NCBI GenBank assembly: GCA_023266155.1
Contig: JAHFRS010000013.1
Location: 1-13,371, forward strand
Source of the DNA: an archaeon
GTDB lineage: Archaea > Nanobdellota > Nanobdellia > Woesearchaeales > GW2011-AR9
Direction: 5' to 3'
Length of the DNA stretch: 13,371 nucleotides
The position numbers and the translations under genes are program-made. Position 1 is the stretch's first letter, and every line of letters begins with the position of its first letter. Of the stretch, positions 6,384 to 12,222 are shown one piece after another. The notes beneath the pieces are model-generated. The model did no database searches. It had not been told where the DNA came from and worked only from the letters and a program-made list of their open reading frames with translations.

Positions 6384-8057
6384 ATGATTCAGAAAAATAT
6401 GCTGCTGTATCTGCTGATATTGTTGATATCATCAGTGCTCGTGTTTGCTGATTCCATGACGGTTACTGTGCGCCCTGATAGCGATTTTATCAAACAGGGA
6501 CAAGAGTTTAATTTTACCGTTATCCTTGGGCCAACCGGAAGTAGGCTTTATAGTGCGACGCTGCGGCTTACAGAGTCTAGTAATACTTTTGATTTTGAGA
6601 GCAGAGGAACTTTGGCAGAGCGTCAGGCAAATGGTAATATCTTTACTCCATTGACGATTAACCAGTTCATCAATGAATTCTGGATAATGTTCGGCTTGAG
6701 CGGAACAGCAGTGACGTTAACGGATACTTCCGGTGATCATTATTTGTTAGGAAAAATTCCGGCAACGGCCTTGACAACCGGGACTGTTTCTGATTCTTCC
6801 ATCCTTCTCTCCAGCTACGAGTTAGTGCAGGTTCTCAATGCTTTAGGATCAGATACAACCTATGATGTGCCTGCCGGGAATTTTCAGGTGACGCCATTTA
6901 CTATTTATCCTGTGAGTGCTGAATGTGGAAGCAATGCGGATTGTACCGGCAATGCCAATGTCTGTGATCAAACGGCGTTTCGTTGTGTGCAAGGAATGGC
7001 TGTTTCCAGTGAGGGGATTGTAAATGGTTACATTGATAGTGCGTATAGTGCTGCCGGAAGAGGTGTTAATCCCCCCTTATCTATTACTGGGATTCCCTTG
7101 GGAACGCAAAGTTTGGCGATAATCATGGATGATTTGACGGATGGCAATGGTGCTTCAACCACGGATGAATATGTTCATTGGGTGTTGTGGAATGTGCTTC
7201 CTAATCCTGCCCCCAATTCTGCACAATTGACGATACCTGAATCGATAACTCAAGGTAATGTGGGAATCAATAGCAATCCTACCTTGCCAAATACAGGGTA
7301 TACCGGGCCAGCTCCTCCTGTAGGCCAAACTCATCAGTATCGCTTTCGCGTGTATGCCTTGAATCAAATTCGCGTGGATGCCTTGGATCAATTATTAGAC
7401 CTCGCCATTAATCCAACGAAAGATGAACTTCTTGCCGCCATGCAAATATCTGACGACACGTTAAGCGGCTGGCCGCAGGGGTTAGTAGTAACGATGGCGA
7501 GTGTGACCGCCAATTACAGGGTTGAATGTGACACGGTTCCGTCTGCTTGTTTAGATCAAACAGCATGTGTGGGTGCCAATTATTTTTGGGATGGAACTAT
7601 TTGTTCTGCAATGTGTCCTATGGGTACAAGTGACCCCGACAATGATCATGTTTGCACGGTAACTCCATCCACAGAAATATGTACTAACGACATTGATGAC
7701 AATAATAATGGAGATGTTGACTGTGCCGATGCCGATTGTACTGGAAATGCCGCTTGCCAGACATCACAAGATGGTGATGGCGACGGTGTCGTCAATACTG
7801 ATGATCAATGTCTCAACACTCCTGTAGGAAAAGAGGTTTATCCGACGGGAAGTCCTAATGCCGGCTGCCAATTGGGAGATATTAACAAAAATGGCTGTAT
7901 TGATCTTCCTGACTGGAATATCTTTTTAGGTTTAGTCGGCACACAGTTTGAAGATACTTCTTACCGTGGTCCTGCTGATTTAAATAATGCTGGCGGGTTA
8001 GGGTTACCAGACTGGAATTTATTTTTAAACACGATGGCGGACTTTACAACTTGTTAA
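6384..8057 (+). CDS. Secreted cohesin-like, PEBP-like and dockerin protein (B copy 1)
   Basis: This 557-residue protein has a signal peptide (1-22) and then a cohesin-like domain (about 24-175). A small Cys-rich linker (181-203) and a PEBP/YbhB-like domain (about 212-380) follow. The PEBP-like domain has MDD at 248-250, the His-Trp pair at 265-266, and GYTGPAPPVGQTHQYRF at 305-321. Asp/Cys repeats (432-460) and a thrombospondin type 3-like DGDGDGV loop precede a C-terminal dockerin (495-557). Its loops are DINKNGCIDLPD (499) and DLNNAGGLGLPD (532); the second lacks one calcium ligand. Having both cohesin-like and dockerin domains, it could bridge anchored cohesins and dockerin proteins. I prefer ATG 6384 because it gives a normal signal peptide, although no ribosome binding site precedes it. 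ATG 6228 has one, but would add 52 residues encoded mostly by the palindromic element. Confidence 0.82.
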   Translation: MIQKNMLLYLLILLISSVLVFADSMTVTVRPDSDFIKQGQEFNFTVILGPTGSRLYSATLRLTESSNTFDFESRGTLAERQANGNIFTPLTINQFINEFWIMFGLSGTAVTLTDTSGDHYLLGKIPATALTTGTVSDSSILLSSYELVQVLNALGSDTTYDVPAGNFQVTPFTIYPVSAECGSNADCTGNANVCDQTAFRCVQGMAVSSEGIVNGYIDSAYSAAGRGVNPPLSITGIPLGTQSLAIIMDDLTDGNGASTTDEYVHWVLWNVLPNPAPNSAQLTIPESITQGNVGINSNPTLPNTGYTGPAPPVGQTHQYRFRVYALNQIRVDALDQLLDLAINPTKDELLAAMQISDDTLSGWPQGLVVTMASVTANYRVECDTVPSACLDQTACVGANYFWDGTICSAMCPMGTSDPDNDHVCTVTPSTEICTNDIDDNNNGDVDCADADCTGNAACQTSQDGDGDGVVNTDDQCLNTPVGKEVYPTGSPNAGCQLGDINKNGCIDLPDWNIFLGLVGTQFEDTSYRGPADLNNAGGLGLPDWNLFLNTMADFTTC

Positions 8058-8076
8058 AAAAATGAGGGTATCAACA

Positions 8077-9570
8077 ATGCAAACAACAAAAAACCAACCA
8101 ATTTCGATGCAGACGACAACAAAATCAAAAATTATTTTTGCGTTAGTGGCAGTTCTCCTAGTCATAATTATTGCTGGGATCATGCTTGCTCCACGGCTTG
8201 CTCAAGGGCCCGTTGCTGGGAAGGCGGTGACGTATGGTCCAGGAACTGTCTCTACCACGGCTGGAGAATGGGGGTTGAAAAATGCTGCCGCAACTGCGGG
8301 AGCGCCATGGACAGCGTCAAGTGCCCCACAACAACGATTTGACGAAGTTGATTTAATCGGCTTCGTGAATTTTCCTCAAGCAAGTAGATTCTCGACGATT
8401 CGTTTGCGCTTGAATTATAATCCTGGTATTCTACAGCCGGTGTCGGTGACGCCGCTTGATACTCATTTTCAAAGCGATCTCGGCACTAATACTAATATGA
8501 TAGAGAACGGTCAAAATTATGTGTTGGTGGTGTACTATACTTGGTCAGGTTCTCCGCAAAACTTGAGGACATTTTCTATCTCCGGGCAGAACGATTTATT
8601 TAAAGTACGATTTAAAGTTGTGGCTCCCGTTCCCGCTGATGATCTATCTACTATTTATTCCAACCAGCAAGCAGTTTGGCTGGAACCCGTGCCTGTAATG
8701 GTATTAAATGACGTAAGCGGCACTAATTTTGGCGTCTATAGCACCGCTTCTGGTAATGAAAATGTACAGATGGTGCAAGAAAATCCGAATCCCGCCTCAC
8801 TCAGCCTCACCGTCTATCCCGGCTGTCATGATGAAGATGATGATGGGTATGCTGCCAGTGGTGATCAGCAAGCTTGCCTCTATCAAGGAATTGACTGTAA
8901 TGACAATGCCGTGGCTGTACATCCCGGTGCGACGGAAATGTGTAATGGTCTCGATGATAATTGTGATACTACTGCTGATAATCTCCCTGCTGATGTTCCT
9001 GCTCCGTTTAATACTCCGCCTTCAGGAATGATGAGACTGCAGGGCGTTTGTTTTGGATATCAAACTTGTACAGGTGGAACGTGGGTGAATTCCTATGTTG
9101 GGGATACTAATTACCATGAGGCCAGCAGTAATCAAGACACGTGCGATTTCTTTGATAACGACTGTGATGGAACATTAAATGAAGATGCGGTTGGTACTTG
9201 TACTATTGGCGGAGTTGCCCAATCCAGCAACATCGGTCAGATCGCCAGTTTAATCCCAGGGAACATTTTCATTGACTATACGACAACTACTCCTGGTGCA
9301 GCACATTTGCCTACGCAACTACAGAATACGTGGGATCAGCTCCTCTTGAACTTGATGGTGAGTGGTCCATCTATCTGTGGAGTAGTTGGGCAAGACCCTT
9401 GTTCCGCAGCTCTCACGGACACGACTCACGTCTGGTATTGCCGTAATAATAAGTATTATGTGCAAACGAGTGATGATGGAAGTCTCCGAGGACTTACCGG
9501 GCCCATTTATGAATATACTGCTAATGGCAATTTAGCTGTCGTTCAAAGTGCTCCCGGAACCTGTAGCTAA
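8077..9570 (+). CDS. Membrane-anchored cohesin-like, MopE-motif surface protein (A copy 2)
   Basis: This is a paralog of the product of 4753-6234 with the same domain order. It is 497 residues from ATG 8077. GAGGGT at 8064-8069 is a moderate ribosome binding site 7 bases upstream; ATG 8062 is possible but has no site. The parts are a membrane segment (about 18-37), the motif AGKAVTYGPGT, and a cohesin-like domain (about 60-240; STIRLRLNYNPGILQPV). A MopE-type motif follows (252-303; DEDDDGY, DCNDNAVAVHPGATEMCN, LDDNCD), then CDFFDNDCDG near 356. The C-terminal domain (375-497) shares IGQIAS.IPGNIFIDY and THVWYC with its paralog. The cohesin-like domains of the two have diverged more than these C-terminal domains, which suggests different dockerin partners around a common core. 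It starts 19 bases after the upstream stop. Confidence 0.8.
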   Translation: MQTTKNQPISMQTTTKSKIIFALVAVLLVIIIAGIMLAPRLAQGPVAGKAVTYGPGTVSTTAGEWGLKNAAATAGAPWTASSAPQQRFDEVDLIGFVNFPQASRFSTIRLRLNYNPGILQPVSVTPLDTHFQSDLGTNTNMIENGQNYVLVVYYTWSGSPQNLRTFSISGQNDLFKVRFKVVAPVPADDLSTIYSNQQAVWLEPVPVMVLNDVSGTNFGVYSTASGNENVQMVQENPNPASLSLTVYPGCHDEDDDGYAASGDQQACLYQGIDCNDNAVAVHPGATEMCNGLDDNCDTTADNLPADVPAPFNTPPSGMMRLQGVCFGYQTCTGGTWVNSYVGDTNYHEASSNQDTCDFFDNDCDGTLNEDAVGTCTIGGVAQSSNIGQIASLIPGNIFIDYTTTTPGAAHLPTQLQNTWDQLLLNLMVSGPSICGVVGQDPCSAALTDTTHVWYCRNNKYYVQTSDDGSLRGLTGPIYEYTANGNLAVVQSAPGTCS

Positions 9571-9573
9571 ACA

Positions 9574-9754
9574 CACTGAATGTATTTGTTTAGCTTGTCG
9601 AAGCGTTACCGTCATAAGGTCGAGCTCAATCGATGTTCACATCAGGTGCGAAAGGGGGATGCCCCCTACGGGGATGAGCACTCTCGATATTAACAACGAG
9701 GAGCGAGAAGACGGTAACGCTTCACTTCAGAAAGCTAAACAAATACCACTGAAT
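9574..9754. mobile_element. Palindromic MITE-like element, copy 2, with exact target duplication
   Basis: The direct repeat CACTGAAT is at 9574-9581 and 9747-9754 (9 bases if G9582/G9755 is counted). Immediately inside are perfect 15-base terminal inverted repeats, GTATTTGTTTAGCTT (9582-9596) and AAGCTAAACAAATAC (9732-9746). A second perfect stem of 14 bases, GAAGCGTTACCGTC/GACGGTAACGCTTC, lies at 9600-9613 and 9710-9723. The core GGGGG, ATG, CCCCC, TAC, GGGG spans 9654-9673. Ends and core match copy 1 at 6241-6369, while the middle arms differ in sequence yet still pair. It has no coding capacity of its own and sits between the A and B genes, as copy 1 does. Confidence 0.85.
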
Positions 9755-9763
9755 GAACTGATC

Positions 9764-10618
9764 ATGTCCTTGCAAAAGTATGTCGTGGTTTGTACCCTAA
9801 TATTGCTGGTATCGTTCTCGATAGCAGCAGTGCCGGGAGTGGTCGATGTAACCCTCTCGGCAGAACCAAGTACAGTGACAGTTGGTGATACTTTTTATCT
9901 GGTTGTCACTTTTGGTCCTGTAGATAGACAACATTACTCGGCATTAGCTCGTTTTACTCTTCCGACAGGCAGCCCGTTGCGGTTTAACGATAATTATGCC
10001 AGTTTAGGTGGATTAGATACTTTGCGAGGAAATGGTAATATTTTTTCATCATTGACGACAAACCAGCTCATCAGTGATACGTGGGTATTATCCGGCGTGA
10101 GCGGGACTCCTATATCATCAGTAGCAGATAGAAATATTTTAGGAAAAATTCCGATGGTAGCTTTATCCACAGGAACGGTTGACAACACTCAAATCTCACT
10201 GCAAAGTTCAGAGATTGTTAGAACTGTAAATCCATTTGATGGCGATACGGTGTATACGGCCAGCTATTCACTAACACCTTTTATCGTTCAGTCTTCTGCT
10301 TCTGGTGCCGGGGAGTGTATAGCTCGTGCCGCAACGTGTGATCAACCAGGAATAAATTGTCCGGGGAGTGTTGTTACACCGGCCATCGGTTGCTCTCTAC
10401 CAGGTCAAAGATGTAATTCAAACACCCATGCCTGTGAAGCAATCTCCACGACCAGTTGCAATGCTGACGCCGATTGCAGTGGTGAACTGAAATGCATCCG
10501 CGGCCAATGCAGCGATCTCATGACACGAATCAGGACAATTTTAGAAAGTACTCGATATAATTCCCTTCAGAAAGTTTCCCTTATCGCTCGCATGTTACGA
10601 TTGAACGCCGGAACGTAA
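9764..10618 (+). CDS. Secreted cohesin-like, Cys-rich protein (B copy 2)
   Basis: This 284-residue protein starts at ATG 9764, giving a typical signal peptide (1-22, ending SIAA). The frame is also open back to GTG 9548 through the palindromic element, which I regard as incidental. The cohesin-like domain (about 25-177) is clearly paralogous to that of the product of 6384-8057, sharing NGNIF..LT.NQ, SGT, LGKIP and LSTGTV-type segments. It lacks the PEBP-like and dockerin parts of that protein. Instead there is a Cys-rich segment (185-249) of the CNADADCSGELKC type and a basic helical tail (250-284). A similar tail ends the next gene product. No clear ribosome binding site is seen; coupling to the upstream gene or leaderless initiation is possible. 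Without a dockerin it can only be a receptor, perhaps held at the surface by its tail. Confidence 0.78.
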   Translation: MSLQKYVVVCTLILLVSFSIAAVPGVVDVTLSAEPSTVTVGDTFYLVVTFGPVDRQHYSALARFTLPTGSPLRFNDNYASLGGLDTLRGNGNIFSSLTTNQLISDTWVLSGVSGTPISSVADRNILGKIPMVALSTGTVDNTQISLQSSEIVRTVNPFDGDTVYTASYSLTPFIVQSSASGAGECIARAATCDQPGINCPGSVVTPAIGCSLPGQRCNSNTHACEAISTTSCNADADCSGELKCIRGQCSDLMTRIRTILESTRYNSLQKVSLIARMLRLNAGT

Positions 10619-10628
10619 AGACAAGACT

Positions 10629-12215
10629 ATGGACAATTCCACCACCATGAAACCTGCCGCAGACAAACGTACAGTGTGGCTCATTGTGGTGATAACGCTC
10701 GTCGTCATTCTTCTGTTGGGATTGCTGCTCTTATCCCCGGTGAGAAAAACGTTGTTTGGGAAAGTGATAACGGCCCCCGATGACCAACCATTGACGCTGA
10801 CCAGTAATTTTGTGAATGGCCAGATTCCAGTTGCTCAGGCCTGTACTGATGTTGGCGGCTCTAACACTATTCCGCTCGTAACGGTTTCTAACGTTCCGGC
10901 GGGAACACAAAGTTTTGCGTTAATTATGGATGATGTATCGACAACACCGGCAACGACTCATTGGCTGGTGTGGAATATCCCTGCGGCGCTGAATGCTGAC
11001 GGGACTCTCAACGTTGCCGGGGGAACATCAGGAAATAATTATATTCCCGCCATTGGGTATGCTGGTCCCTGTCCGCCAGAAGGAGATCCTGCTCATAATT
11101 ATCAGTTTAGAGTGTTTGCCGTCAGTTCAGAGGCTACTTTAGATCCTTTATCAACAACGCCGACAGATCTATTGGCGGCAATTAATGCTGCTTCCGATAC
11201 ACTCCCATTTACACCACTTATCGGTACGTTTCAAGTTCCCTGTACTGCTAATGCTCAATGCAATTATGCTGGCAGTTTACGTCCAGTATGTGACATCCCT
11301 TCTGGATTATGTGAAGAGTCTATGGCTATGTCTGATGATGCTGATAATGATGGCGTACTTGATAGTTCTGACATTTGTCCAAATACTCCTGTTACTATGG
11401 CTGTTGACAGCAATGGTTGTCCTCTTCCAACGGGACAATGTGGTGATAATACCGTTCAAGCAGCTGAAACGTGTGATGACGGCAACATTGTTACTGAAAC
11501 TTTCTGTCCTTATGGTCAAGCAACCTGTACATTTTGTAATTCTGATTGTACCACGGCACTTTCTTTAACCGGACAATACTGCGGAGATAGAAATATTAAT
11601 GGTCCAGAAACGTGTGACGATGGAAATACTGTCAATGATGACGGCTGCTCTTCGACCTGTACGACAGAAACGGTCACATTGTTTGCGAATGGAGCAACGT
11701 GTACAAGCAATGCTCAATGTTCATCCAATTACTGTAATGATGCCGGGTCTCGCGTTTGTGCCGTTGTTTCCATATGTGGCAATAGTGTGGTTGATGAAAG
11801 CGAGCAATGTGATGGCGGCACGAACTGCAATCAGTGCCAATGTGCTCCAAGGTATCATTCCAGTATTCCTGTCAGCGTGAATTGTGTTGCCTGTAATGTG
11901 GACGCTGATTGCTCAACGGGACAAACCTGTGATACCGCCACTCACAGCTGTTTCGTCACACCAATGACGACCGGATGTACCACAGATGCGACGTGCAATG
12001 TTCCGACTCCGTATTGTTTCACAGCAAAAAATAGCTGCGTTCAATGTACTGCTGATCTTCACTGTTCCAGCGGCAGCGTTTGCATCACGCAGAAATGCAC
12101 GACCATTCTTTCCGATATTCAAACGGCGTTGAATAATCAAGCATCCACGCCAGCTCAACGTCTGTCCGCAATCGTTGCTCATTTCAAAAATAAATGGAAT
12201 GACCTATTCAGGTAA
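10629..12215 (+). CDS. Membrane-anchored PEBP-like, Cys-rich repeat surface protein
   Basis: This 528-residue protein has one membrane segment (about 16-37) followed by FGKVI. Its PEBP/YbhB-like domain (about 50-205) has MDD at 100-102, the His-Trp pair at 111-112, and YAGPCPPEG with His156. PEBP proteins bind phosphorylated head groups or other anions in a pocket made by these residues; the ligand here is unknown. A long Cys-rich region follows: a thrombospondin type 3-like DADNDGVLD loop (237-245), DUF4215-type repeats (270-307 and 318-344; CGD...ETCDDGN), and CN.DADCSTGQTC-type repeats to 490. A helical tail (491-528) resembles that of the preceding gene product. The start is 10 bases after the upstream stop. 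ATG 10647 is an alternative, and neither has a strong ribosome binding site. It has no cohesin-like or dockerin domain, so any part in the complex would rest on its tail or repeats. Confidence 0.8.
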   Translation: MDNSTTMKPAADKRTVWLIVVITLVVILLLGLLLLSPVRKTLFGKVITAPDDQPLTLTSNFVNGQIPVAQACTDVGGSNTIPLVTVSNVPAGTQSFALIMDDVSTTPATTHWLVWNIPAALNADGTLNVAGGTSGNNYIPAIGYAGPCPPEGDPAHNYQFRVFAVSSEATLDPLSTTPTDLLAAINAASDTLPFTPLIGTFQVPCTANAQCNYAGSLRPVCDIPSGLCEESMAMSDDADNDGVLDSSDICPNTPVTMAVDSNGCPLPTGQCGDNTVQAAETCDDGNIVTETFCPYGQATCTFCNSDCTTALSLTGQYCGDRNINGPETCDDGNTVNDDGCSSTCTTETVTLFANGATCTSNAQCSSNYCNDAGSRVCAVVSICGNSVVDESEQCDGGTNCNQCQCAPRYHSSIPVSVNCVACNVDADCSTGQTCDTATHSCFVTPMTTGCTTDATCNVPTPYCFTAKNSCVQCTADLHCSSGSVCITQKCTTILSDIQTALNNQASTPAQRLSAIVAHFKNKWNDLFR

Positions 12216-12222
12216 ATAACTC

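Noticed and set aside
6241..9746. Integron attC sites between gene cassettes
   Set aside because: The imperfect palindromes between genes suggested this, but the ends do not fit the GTTRRRY/RYYYAAC core sites, no integrase is present, and direct repeats point to transposition.
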